Of a DNA stretch of 6,063 nucleotides, positions 1 to 5,414 are shown piece after piece. The position numbers and the translations under genes were made by a program. The notes under the pieces are model-generated. The model had not been told where the DNA came from, did not search any database, and saw only the letters and a list, made by a program, of their open reading frames with translations. Numbering within the stretch: position 1 is the stretch's first letter; every line of letters begins with the position of its first letter. This DNA comes from CAZFZT01 sp964523675 (GTDB taxonomy: Bacteria; Planctomycetota; Phycisphaerae; Phycisphaerales; SM1A02), in contig CAZFZT010000126.1 in the NCBI GenBank assembly GCA_964523675.1, positions 1-6,063 of the forward strand, given 5' to 3'.

Positions 1-25
1 TCGATTTGGACGGTGGACATGGCGG

Positions 26-130
26 GTAGGAGTTAGGAGTTAGGTGTTGGGTGTTGGGTGTTAGGTGTTAGGTGTTAGGTGTTAGGTATTGGGTGTTGGG
101 GGTTGGGTGTTAGGCGTTAGGAGTTGGGGG
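26..130. repeat. Heptamer tandem array, TTAGGTG type, 15 units
   Basis: Fifteen consecutive 7-bp units occupy exactly 105 bp with no phase change. Four units are TTAGGTG or its one-base variant TTAGGTA in a row (61-88). Around them are variants such as TTAGGAG, TTGGGTG, TTGGGGG and TTAGGCG. Nearly all variation is at positions 3, 6 and 7 of the unit, while TT-x-GG is kept. The array is the reverse complement in type of the array at 224-300. Phase-perfect heptamers of this kind resemble the short tandemly repeated repetitive sequences known from several bacterial phyla. The function is unknown. Confidence 0.9.
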
Positions 131-223
131 TCTTTGTAATTGGAGGTTGCGCTATGGAGACTCTATCCGGTTTCATCGTCGGGCTTGGCGACATGAGCAA
201 GACACATCCCGACCCCGAAACCT

Positions 224-300
224 CACACCTCACACCTGACTCCTAACTCCTAACTCCTGACACCTAACACCTAACACCTAACACCTAACACCTAACACCT
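224..300. repeat. Heptamer tandem array, CACCTAA type, 11 units
   Basis: Eleven consecutive 7-bp units: five identical AACACCT units at 266-300, preceded by GACACCT, AACTCCT (twice), GACTCCT and CACACCT (twice). The units complement those of the array at 26-130, including the same A/T alternation (AACTCCT pairs with AGGAGTT, AACACCT with AGGTGTT). A transcript running leftward from the ATPase gene would pass through this array, a 93-nt loop and then the complementary array, so a long imperfect hairpin is possible. It could act as a 3' stabiliser or a terminator, but there is no U-tract typical of an intrinsic terminator. Confidence 0.9.
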
Positions 301-305
301 CATAT

Positions 306-2051
306 TCACACATCAACATTTGCTTCCAGCAAGGTGTCGGCCTGAGCGAACTTGGCGACTTCCGCTGGGGTGGTTTGGCCCTTGAGGATTTTGATCTTGC
401 CATCCTGGAGGAGCGGCCTCATGCCTGAACGGACGGCGGCATCGCGCAGTTTGCCGATGGAGGCGCGCTGGAACGCGAGTTCTCGAATCTCGCTGTTGAG
501 CACCATCATCTCGAAGATGGCTTTGCGGCCGCGATATCCGATTTTGACGCAGTGCGGACATCCGACCGCCTTGCAGATGTTTCCCTTGTCGCGCTCCTCG
601 GGCGTGATGCCGACGAGTTGCAGGAATCGCTCGTCCGGCTGTGGGTCCGGCTGCTTGCACTTGTCGCACAGGATTCGGGTGAGCCGCTGCGCGAGGACCG
701 CTTGAATCGACGAGGCGACGAGGAACGGCTTGACGCCCATGTCAACGAGTCGCGTCATGGCGCTGGGCGCGTCGTTCGTGTGAAGCGTCGAGAAGACGAG
801 GTGGCCGGTGAGCGCGGCCTGGATGGCGATTTCCGCCACTTCACGGTCACGAATTTCACCGACGAGAATGATGTTGGGCGCCTGCCGGAGCATGGCGCGG
901 AGGATGGCGGGGAAGGTGAGGCCGATCGAATCGCGCACCTGGCACTGGTTGATGCCGGTGAAGTTGTATTCGACGGGGTCCTCGGCGGTGATGATCTTGC
1001 GGTCGGGCCGATTGAGCACGTCGAGCGCGGAGTACAGCGTCGTCGTCTTTCCCGAGCCGGTGGGACCGGTGACGAGGAAGATGCCGTTGGGCCGGCGGAT
1101 GATCCTGTTGAAGGTGTCGAAGGTGTCCTGCTCGAAGCCGAGGTTCATCAGGCCGATGCGGACGGACTCTGGTCGGAGAATACGCAGGACGATGGACTCG
1201 CCGTGATAGGCAGGACAGCATGAGACACGGAAGTCGATCTTCTCGCCGTCCACGTTCATTTTGATGCGGCCGTCCTGCGGGATGCGTTTTTCGGCGATGT
1301 TGACGCCGGCCATGAGCTTGAGCCGCGCGAGGAGCGATGACTGCATGCGTTTGGGCAGGTTGTCGCGCACGTGGCACACGCCGTCGATGCGGTAGCGCAG
1401 GACGACGCGGTCTTCCATCGGTTCGACGTGGATATCCGAAGCGCGGGTGCGGACGGCTTCGGTGATGATTTTGGTGGCCAGTCGGACAATGGGCGCGTCA
1501 TCGCCGGCTGCGATATCGACGGACGCGTCCACCGAGCGATCGAGCGTGACATCGACGGAATCGGTCACGAGGGAGTCGCTGGAGAACATGCTGCTGTTAC
1601 CGCCTGCGCCGGCGGCGCTTTTGCCTGCACTGTCGAGGAACGCCTTGATGCCGGAGCGCGAGGCGACGGCGGTGTCGATCTCGCAGTTGAGCCGGAATCG
1701 GAGCAGGTCGAGAAGCTCGAGGTCCATGGGGTCATGGATGGCGAGCTTGAGCCGGCCGTTGTTCTTCTCCATCGGGAGGAAGAGATGCTTTTTGACGAGG
1801 TCGTCGCTGACGAGCGAGAGGTCGAAGCGATTCTCAACGTCGGAGCTTCCCATATCGACATATTCCATGTCGAACTGGGCAGCGAGTGCCTTGGCGATAT
1901 CCTCTTCCTTGCAGAAGCCGGTTTCAATGAGCGATTCGCCCAGCCGCTTGCCGGTGCCCTTGGAAATGCCCAGCGCCTGCTCGATCTGTTCCTTCGTGAC
2001 GGTTCCCCAACCGAGGAGGATTTCACCGAGTTTCTGTCGTTTTCGGGCCAT
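306..2051 (-). CDS. gspE/pilB: GspE/PulE/PilB family secretion or pilus assembly ATPase
   Basis: Hexameric cytoplasmic ATPase that powers pilin or pseudopilin assembly in type IV pilus or type II secretion machines. The protein is 581 aa. An N-terminal MshEN/GspE_N-type domain (about 5-140) is followed by a low-complexity Ser/Asp/Gly-rich linker (about 141-185). The catalytic core carries ASDIHVEP (204-211), Walker A GPTGSGKT (329-336), Asp box AEDPVEY (356-362), Walker B ILVGEIRD (395-402) and His box TGHLVFSTLHT (415-425). A zinc-binding tetracysteine element follows, C462-x2-C465 and C498-x2-C501, with an extra C493. I chose the ATG at 2051 because MARKRQKLGEILL begins the conserved domain. 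The frame stays open 40 codons further, but that extension overlaps the divergent coaB gene and has no domain character. No Shine-Dalgarno sequence is visible. No pilin, GspF or PilT gene is in the window, so type II secretion and type IV pilus roles cannot be separated. A full set of motifs indicates an active enzyme. Confidence 0.95.
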   Translation of the reverse strand: MARKRQKLGEILLGWGTVTKEQIEQALGISKGTGKRLGESLIETGFCKEEDIAKALAAQFDMEYVDMGSSDVENRFDLSLVSDDLVKKHLFLPMEKNNGRLKLAIHDPMDLELLDLLRFRLNCEIDTAVASRSGIKAFLDSAGKSAAGAGGNSSMFSSDSLVTDSVDVTLDRSVDASVDIAAGDDAPIVRLATKIITEAVRTRASDIHVEPMEDRVVLRYRIDGVCHVRDNLPKRMQSSLLARLKLMAGVNIAEKRIPQDGRIKMNVDGEKIDFRVSCCPAYHGESIVLRILRPESVRIGLMNLGFEQDTFDTFNRIIRRPNGIFLVTGPTGSGKTTTLYSALDVLNRPDRKIITAEDPVEYNFTGINQCQVRDSIGLTFPAILRAMLRQAPNIILVGEIRDREVAEIAIQAALTGHLVFSTLHTNDAPSAMTRLVDMGVKPFLVASSIQAVLAQRLTRILCDKCKQPDPQPDERFLQLVGITPEERDKGNICKAVGCPHCVKIGYRGRKAIFEMMVLNSEIRELAFQRASIGKLRDAAVRSGMRPLLQDGKIKILKGQTTPAEVAKFAQADTLLEANVDV

Positions 2052-2112
2052 GGAGCTGGGGGAGGTCTGAGAAGGGGCGCGGTACGGGCGGAACCCGATA
2101 GTATTGCGGACC
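2052..2112. promoter_or_regulatory. Divergent intergenic region, possible bidirectional promoter
   Basis: These 61 bp separate the starts of the ATPase (minus) and coaB (plus) and must hold promoter elements for at least one of them. The near-symmetric ATAGTAT at 2098-2104 can be read as -10 TAGTAT on the plus strand, eight bases before the GTG of coaB. It can also be read as -10 TACTAT on the minus strand, about 46 bases before the ATPase ATG. A TTGCGG with a 19-bp spacer lies upstream of the minus-strand hexamer. I see no good -35 for the plus strand. The -10 matches are 4 of 6, so this is suggestive only. Confidence 0.35.
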
Positions 2113-2853
2113 GTGACGCATTCCGCAAGCCAGAGCCGACGCCAATCGAAGGCCCTTCGCCTGCTCATCACCGCCGGACCGACGCACGAGCCGATCGATG
2201 CGGTGCGCTACATTGCGAATCGATCATCGGGCCGGCTGGGCATCGCCCTCGCGGAAGAGGCCGCCGCTCGTGGTCTGCACGTCACGCTGCTGCTTGGACC
2301 AACGCATCTCGATCCGCATGGCCATTCGCACCTGCAAACGACACGGTTCCGAACCACGGCCGACCTTCAACAGCTGCTCCGGGAGCAGTGGCCCAGCCAC
2401 GATGCCCTGATCATGGCGGCGGCAGTCGCGGATTACCGCCCGGCCCCGCAGCCGGCCAGCCAGTACGCAGACGGCCATCCAGCGCAGCCGCTGACAGCAT
2501 CCCGCAGCGCGCTGACGAAGATTTCGCGATCGGATCAGGGGCTGACGTTGCAGCTTGAAGCGACGCCGGATCTGCTGGCGGAACTGGCCGCCCAGTCGCG
2601 GCCGACTCAGCGCGTGTTCGGCTTCGCGCTTGAGCCGGCTGAGCGTTTGCATGCCTCGGCACGGGCCAAGCTGGCGCGAAAGAAGCTGGAGGCCATCGTC
2701 GCCAACCCGCTGGAGACGATGGAGGCGGAGGATGTGCCCGCGGGCGCGGTGGTGATCTTCAAGGATGGACGCGAGGTGACGCTGCCGGGATCATCAAAGC
2801 GAGCATTCGCAGGGCAACTGCTCGACGCCCTCGCGCTCGGCGAGGCGAGATAA
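2113..2853 (+). CDS. coaB: Stand-alone phosphopantothenoylcysteine synthetase (CoaB domain)
   Basis: Catalyses nucleotide-dependent ligation of 4'-phosphopantothenate with cysteine, the second step of coenzyme A synthesis from pantothenate, in the cytoplasm. In most bacteria CoaB is the C-terminal half of bifunctional CoaBC. Here the protein is 246 aa and contains only the CoaB fold, without the flavin-dependent CoaC decarboxylase domain. Visible motifs are GPTHEPID (22-29), NRSSGRLG (36-43, with the Asn that corresponds to the acyl-cytidylate-binding Asn of E. coli CoaBC), AAVADYRP (103-110), a Lys at about 136 in TKISR where E. coli has KIKK, ATPDLLAEL, and a C-terminal DGREVTLPGSSK segment. 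The GTG at 2113 is preferred. An in-frame TTG at 2104 would add three residues. No ribosome binding site is evident, and a -10-like TAGTAT sits eight bases upstream. Databases often mislabel such proteins as the decarboxylase. The coaC gene must lie elsewhere. Confidence 0.92.
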   Translation: MTHSASQSRRQSKALRLLITAGPTHEPIDAVRYIANRSSGRLGIALAEEAAARGLHVTLLLGPTHLDPHGHSHLQTTRFRTTADLQQLLREQWPSHDALIMAAAVADYRPAPQPASQYADGHPAQPLTASRSALTKISRSDQGLTLQLEATPDLLAELAAQSRPTQRVFGFALEPAERLHASARAKLARKKLEAIVANPLETMEAEDVPAGAVVIFKDGREVTLPGSSKRAFAGQLLDALALGEAR

Positions 2854-2916
2854 GCCATCACCAGCCGGTGGCAGCCCCGTGCATGAAGCGAGCGCGGCGG
2901 AAATTCGCCACGCCGG

Positions 2917-2944
2917 TTGACTCGCTCCTGATCTGTGGTATCCT
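2917..2944 (+). promoter_or_regulatory. Sigma70-like promoter of the 2959 gene
   Basis: TTGACT (2917-2922) and TATCCT (2939-2944) are separated by 16 bp and match the -35 (5 of 6) and -10 (4 of 6) consensus. Transcription would begin near 2950-2952, only about seven to nine bases before the ATG at 2959. The mRNA would therefore be nearly leaderless, which fits the lack of a Shine-Dalgarno sequence (the bases before ATG are GATACCAAAT). The -10 overlaps the left arm of a palindrome. Confidence 0.6.
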
Positions 2945-2954
2945 AACAGATACC
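2937..2954. promoter_or_regulatory. Perfect palindrome GGTATC-N6-GATACC, candidate operator
   Basis: The six-base arms GGTATC (2937-2942) and GATACC (2949-2954) are exact inverted repeats around CTAACA. The left arm overlaps the -10 hexamer and the right arm covers the predicted transcription start, ending four bases before the ATG. A dimeric HTH protein bound here would block the promoter. The adjacent gene itself encodes HTH-like segments, so autoregulation is a natural but untested hypothesis. As RNA it is a weaker candidate, because the start site probably lies inside it. Confidence 0.5.
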
Positions 2955-2958
2955 AAAT

Positions 2959-4323
2959 ATGAATCAGATTGATCTTCATCTTCAGGAGGCGTGGGAGCGG
3001 ATCGGCGAGCGGTGTCGGGAGGACCGGGTGGAGGCGCTTCGGCGTTCACGCCGGCGGCATCTTGCCGGGATGAAACGACCGCCGCGTGCGTGGTGTCTGT
3101 GCATTCGCGCAGCAGATTCGCGCATCGGATTGCATAATGCTGTCTTTGACTTTCCATCCTGGTTCGAACAGCCAGAAGACGATCCCACACCGCAGGATGC
3201 ATTCATCCGTGATGGTGAAACCTACGAATCCGCGCTCGAACGCGGCGTGACGCATCGCCTCACCCTCACCGGGTCCGTCATTCGTGACCTCACCGCGCCG
3301 GTAACGATTCGATATCCCGGCATTCCCATCAAGAAAGTCGCAGCGCTGCTCGGCAGACATTACCTCAACGTCTATCGCTGGATCGATCGCAGCGATCCGT
3401 ATCCGTATTCGAGCACGGAAGGAACCAAACGCGCCCTGGCGCGGCGGCCGGGCGAATCCGCCACGCAGGCCATCAATCGCGCAAGCGGACTCAAACTCTG
3501 GGGCTACACGTATCCCGGCATTCATCGCAAAGACGGCGGACGCGGCATGCCGATGGCGATTGTGTACACGCCCTCGCCGATTGATCCCAATCATGAAGCC
3601 GGCCTGCCGCCCGACCCGGTGTGGGGTTCGATCTGGCAGGGCTTGCATCTGCGCTTGCCCGAGTGCTTTGAACAAACATTCGAGCGCATCGCAGTGCGCG
3701 GCTCACGCAAGGGAAGATTCCGCGGCTGGCATTGGAAGTGTCCCGGCTTGATCGATGAAACCGGCGAGCATGCCGGGTGCGGCAGAGCGGTCCGCGCGCT
3801 CTACGCCCCGATGCCGGTGTGGACGCTCGGCGAATCCGGCGCGGGCGCGCTTGAACTTCAGATGCCCGACGATTCAGGTCTTGCGGGCACATGGCGGCCG
3901 GGCGAACACGAGTCGCCGATCGGGCAGGGCAATCGATGTTTCGCATGTAAGGAATGTTGGCAGGTGAATTACCCGCGCATGTCGGACGGCACGGGGTGGA
4001 ACATGTTCGTGTCATACATTTCAGGTGGATTGCTGCAAGGTCATGAGGTCGCGCGGCCGATCGAGGAAGCGCCGCTCACCCGTCGCAACGCGGTGGAGGC
4101 CGTTGACAATCGCAAAGCGCCGCGCGCTGAGGAGGCGGCTCGGCTGCTCGCGCAGGGGATGAAGACATCCGACATCGCCCGCGCCATGGGCATCACGCGC
4201 ATCGGCGTCAACGGCCACATCCAGCGCGCGATCCGCCGTCATCAAGTCGCAAGCCGCGCGGAGTTGATCGAAAAATTGCGCAACGAACAAACGCAACCGA
4301 ACGTCCGCGCCCACGCCATATAG
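2959..4323 (+). CDS. Unrecognised DNA-binding-type protein: HTH, Cys cluster, LuxR-like HTH
   Basis: I do not recognise this 454-aa protein as a named family. Residues 122-142 (IPIKKVAALLGRHYLNVYRWI region) read as a helix-turn-helix. A central segment holds C261, C274 and C327-x2-C330-x2-C333, a pattern like a split zinc ribbon, with Trp- and Gly-rich sequence between (WHWKCPGL, GCGRAV, CFACKECWQVNY). Residues 394-438 (LLAQGMKTSDIARAMGI, then VNGHIQRAIRRHQVASRAELI) resemble the LuxR/GerE C-terminal HTH. The N-terminus is charged and probably helical. No signal peptide or membrane segment is visible. The ATG at 2959 is supported by a promoter just upstream. The TAG stop lies in the outer arm of a REP pair, so the natural C-terminus may have been altered by that element. 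A transcription factor or a mobile-element accessory protein are both possible. A partnership with the RAYT gene downstream is speculation. Confidence 0.8.
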   Translation: MNQIDLHLQEAWERIGERCREDRVEALRRSRRRHLAGMKRPPRAWCLCIRAADSRIGLHNAVFDFPSWFEQPEDDPTPQDAFIRDGETYESALERGVTHRLTLTGSVIRDLTAPVTIRYPGIPIKKVAALLGRHYLNVYRWIDRSDPYPYSSTEGTKRALARRPGESATQAINRASGLKLWGYTYPGIHRKDGGRGMPMAIVYTPSPIDPNHEAGLPPDPVWGSIWQGLHLRLPECFEQTFERIAVRGSRKGRFRGWHWKCPGLIDETGEHAGCGRAVRALYAPMPVWTLGESGAGALELQMPDDSGLAGTWRPGEHESPIGQGNRCFACKECWQVNYPRMSDGTGWNMFVSYISGGLLQGHEVARPIEEAPLTRRNAVEAVDNRKAPRAEEAARLLAQGMKTSDIARAMGITRIGVNGHIQRAIRRHQVASRAELIEKLRNEQTQPNVRAHAI

Positions 4324-4454
4324 CCCCATATAGCCCCCGGCTTGCCGGGGGTAACCATCGGGCGATCGAAAACGCACCGGTCCACGTGGTGCGCGGCGAT
4401 CACCGGCCCCGCGACGGTCACCCCGGCCAAGGCCGGGGCTATATAGGGCAATAT
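4318..4454. repeat. Inverted REP pair upstream of the RAYT gene
   Basis: A forward 26-bp REP (4331-4356), beginning TAGCCCCCGGC and able to form the hairpin CCCCCGGC-TT-GCCGGGGG, faces an inverted copy (4416-4441) with core GGCCAAGGCC. They are separated by 59 bp. The inverted repeat continues about 13 bp outward on both sides (4318-4330 against 4442-4454, 11 of 13 matching), giving arms of roughly 39 bp. This is a BIME-like arrangement. It covers the end and stop codon of the 2959 gene and stops just before the RAYT promoter hexamer. A 10-bp tandem duplication (CCATATAGCC at 4316-4325 and 4326-4335) marks its left edge. Confidence 0.9.
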
Positions 4455-4457
4455 GTG

Positions 4458-4466
4458 TGTTATGAT
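4458..4466 (+). promoter_or_regulatory. Extended -10 promoter element of the RAYT gene
   Basis: TGT followed by TATGAT (4461-4466) forms an extended -10 (TG-N-TATAAT with one mismatch). No clear -35 is seen, and that position falls in the REP arm. A start about seven bases downstream would be at 4473, exactly the GTG chosen for the RAYT gene, so the transcript would be leaderless. Confidence 0.45.
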
Positions 4467-4472
4467 GCGGGC

Positions 4473-5129
4473 GTGGGTTCGACGGTTGGGATTCATCTTG
4501 TGTGGACGACGTACGGCACGTGGTTGCCCGGCGATCCTGTAAAGCCCGGCCACTGGTCGCCGCTGTTCGACATGTACGGCCGATTGATTCGCGCAGGTCA
4601 TCAAATCAATTTGCCCGAGGTGACGACGTATGAACACGCGCGGTCGTTGATGAAGGAACAACCAAAGTTCCTCAGCGCGGAGGAATGTCAGATTGTCGCA
4701 AATGTCATCGGCGCCCACATAGCCCCCGGCTTGCCGGGGGTTACGCTCGGGAAATCGAAAACGCCGGGGTTACCTTCGGACTCCGCACCGAATGAACGCG
4801 CGGCGGTCACCCCGGCCAAGGCCGGGGCTAATTGTGTGCGCGCATTCGCCTGCGCTGTGGAGCCGACACATGTGCATGTGTTGGTCGGCCCGGTGCGCGA
4901 GGACATCGCGCGCTTCGTCGGCAGGTTGAAAGGAACGACATCGAGCGCGCTGCTCAAACATCCGGAGAATTGGGGTCGCAAGCGCATCTGGACGAGCGGC
5001 TATTGGAAGGTGTTTCTGTTTGAGATGAACGCGCTGCCGCCGGTGCAAGGGTACATCGAAGCGCACAACACGCGCGCGGGGCGCGCCGCGTCGCCATACC
5101 CATGGTTAACGCCAATCGCGCTCACATAG
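4473..5129 (+). CDS. REP-associated Y1 HUH transposase (RAYT) with in-frame REP-pair insertion
   Basis: Single-strand-specific DNA nuclease of the IS200/IS605-like Y1 family, domesticated type, which cleaves REP hairpins through a tyrosine. The protein is 218 aa. An N-terminal HLVWTTYGTWLPGD (8-21) is followed by a Tyr/Lys-rich region. The HUH motif is H133-V-H135 in PTHVHVLVG, then GRLKGTTSSAL (150-160), WTSGYWKV (173-180) and a YIEAHN segment with the likely catalytic Y194. Residues 83-119 are encoded by an inserted 111-bp inverted REP pair. Without them the protein would be 181 aa, and VIGAH would run directly into CVRAFACAVEPTHVHV as in ordinary relatives. The GTG at 4473 is chosen because it starts just before the domain and follows an extended -10. 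Upstream in-frame starts at 4386 and 4455 would translate REP sequence. The TAG stop is the first codon of the next REP. Key residues are intact, but activity with the insertion is uncertain. Confidence 0.9.
   Translation: MGSTVGIHLVWTTYGTWLPGDPVKPGHWSPLFDMYGRLIRAGHQINLPEVTTYEHARSLMKEQPKFLSAEECQIVANVIGAHIAPGLPGVTLGKSKTPGLPSDSAPNERAAVTPAKAGANCVRAFACAVEPTHVHVLVGPVREDIARFVGRLKGTTSSALLKHPENWGRKRIWTSGYWKVFLFEMNALPPVQGYIEAHNTRAGRAASPYPWLTPIALT
4720..4830. repeat. Inverted REP pair inserted inside the RAYT coding sequence
   Basis: Forward REP (4720-4745) and inverted REP (4805-4830) are separated by 59 bp, the same total length (111 bp) as the core of the upstream pair. The spacer shares a TCGGG-nn-ATCGAAAACGC start with that pair but then diverges. 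The element is a multiple of three and is read in the one frame that avoids its TAG, giving peptide segments PGLPGVT and VTPAKAGA. The 'TPAKAG' type peptide is a familiar product of translated REP-like repeats. No direct target duplication is evident at the edges (ACAT before, ATTG after). Confidence 0.92.
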
Positions 5130-5152
5130 CCCCCGGCTCGCCGGGGGTGACG
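5127..5152 (+). repeat. Single REP at the RAYT stop codon
   Basis: A forward-orientation REP beginning TAGCCCCCGGC, with CTC-G in place of CTT-G in the loop region and followed by GTCGGG as in the other copies. Its TAG is the stop of the RAYT gene. It has no inverted partner within the following 111 bp, unlike the two pairs, so the right half is either absent or was lost. The hairpin could also act as a 3' end structure for the RAYT mRNA. Confidence 0.88.
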
Positions 5153-5159
5153 GTCGGGT

Positions 5160-5414
5160 ATGCATTCGCGCACAGAATCGACGGCGAAATGCGATGACGG
5201 CAAAAATGCGATGCGCGACTGCGCTGTCACCTTCGTGGAACTCGCGAAGGACATCATCCGCATCGAGAAGGCGCGGGGCGAGATCGCGCGCTCGCGGCTC
5301 GATCCGAAGGCCCAGCCGATTCAGGACGTTATCGACCAACTGTTCTACGCCATGGCCGGTCTGAGCGCGGATGAAGCTTGCGGGTTAGAAGATCGCTTGA
5401 AGCGAATGTTGTAG
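5160..5414 (+). CDS. Small ORF resembling the tail of an Eco57I-type DNA methyltransferase, possible remnant
   Basis: An 84-aa ORF. The second half reads ARGEIARSRLDPKAQPIQ then VIDQLFYAMAGLSADEA, which resembles the 'IDRLVYELYGLTEEE' ending of many Eco57I/type IIG-like adenine methyltransferases, including the preceding basic helical stretch. The match is by eye and weak. The first 17 residues (before the internal ATG at 5211) are of low quality, and the ATG at 5160 abuts REP3, so the real N-terminus is unclear. The frame is the same as the upstream RAYT but is separated from it by TAG (5127) and TGA (5148). I suspect a 3' remnant of a larger gene that lost its front to the RAYT/REP locus. 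A genuine small protein starting at 5211 (67 aa) is the alternative. It converges with darG, leaving an 81-bp gap in which I see no strong terminator. Confidence 0.45.
   Translation: MHSRTESTAKCDDGKNAMRDCAVTFVELAKDIIRIEKARGEIARSRLDPKAQPIQDVIDQLFYAMAGLSADEACGLEDRLKRML

Larger units (their letters stand above)
1..305. other. Gene-free region holding two opposed heptamer arrays
   Basis: No convincing coding region lies here. The stretch consists of a short left edge, a TTAGGTG-type array (26-130), a non-repetitive spacer (131-223) and a CACCTAA-type array (224-300). On the minus strand an ATG at 20-18 opens a frame that leaves the window after six codons (M-S-T-V-Q-I). It could be the start of a downstream gene, but six codons cannot be judged. 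The right array stops five bases short of the stop codon of the minus-strand ATPase gene, so this region is its 3' flank. I see no tRNA or other RNA gene. Confidence 0.7.
4318..5152. mobile_element. RAYT/REP locus: REP pair, RAYT gene with internal REP pair, terminal REP
   Basis: The RAYT transposase gene is preceded by an inverted REP pair, split by a second pair and ended by a single REP. A transposase gene flanked by copies of its own substrate repeat is the standard arrangement for RAYT loci, where the gene is usually not itself mobile as an IS but mobilises REP/BIME sequences. I draw the limits from the outermost REP sequences. No terminal target duplication bounding the whole block was found, so it should be treated as a functional locus and not as a demonstrated transposon. 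Confidence 0.6.

Noticed and set aside
26..130. Telomere-like repeat
   Set aside because: The unit is a heptamer with variable positions and occurs as two opposed internal arrays beside a gene. It is not a hexameric TTAGGG end sequence.
552..1223. Plus-strand open frame of 223 codons inside the ATPase gene
   Set aside because: It is the antisense shadow of the catalytic core in GC-rich DNA, with no recognisable motif and no start signal.
1371..2558. Long plus-strand open frame (395 codons) spanning the ATPase 5' half and coaB
   Set aside because: It is antisense to the clearly conserved ATPase and out of frame with the clearly conserved CoaB. The translation is low-complexity and shows no domain.
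3046..3675. Minus-strand open frame of 209 codons opposite the 2959 gene
   Set aside because: The plus-strand frame has the promoter, HTH and cysteine motifs. The antisense translation shows no family features.
4386..4472. N-terminal extension of the RAYT gene from GTG 4386
   Set aside because: The extra 29 residues are translated inverted-REP and spacer sequence, and a promoter-like extended -10 lies downstream of 4386 and just before GTG 4473.
4331..4830. CRISPR-like array, since similar repeats are spaced by 59 bp
   Set aside because: Repeats alternate in orientation, form their own hairpins, and the two spacers are partly similar to each other. This is a BIME/REP pattern.
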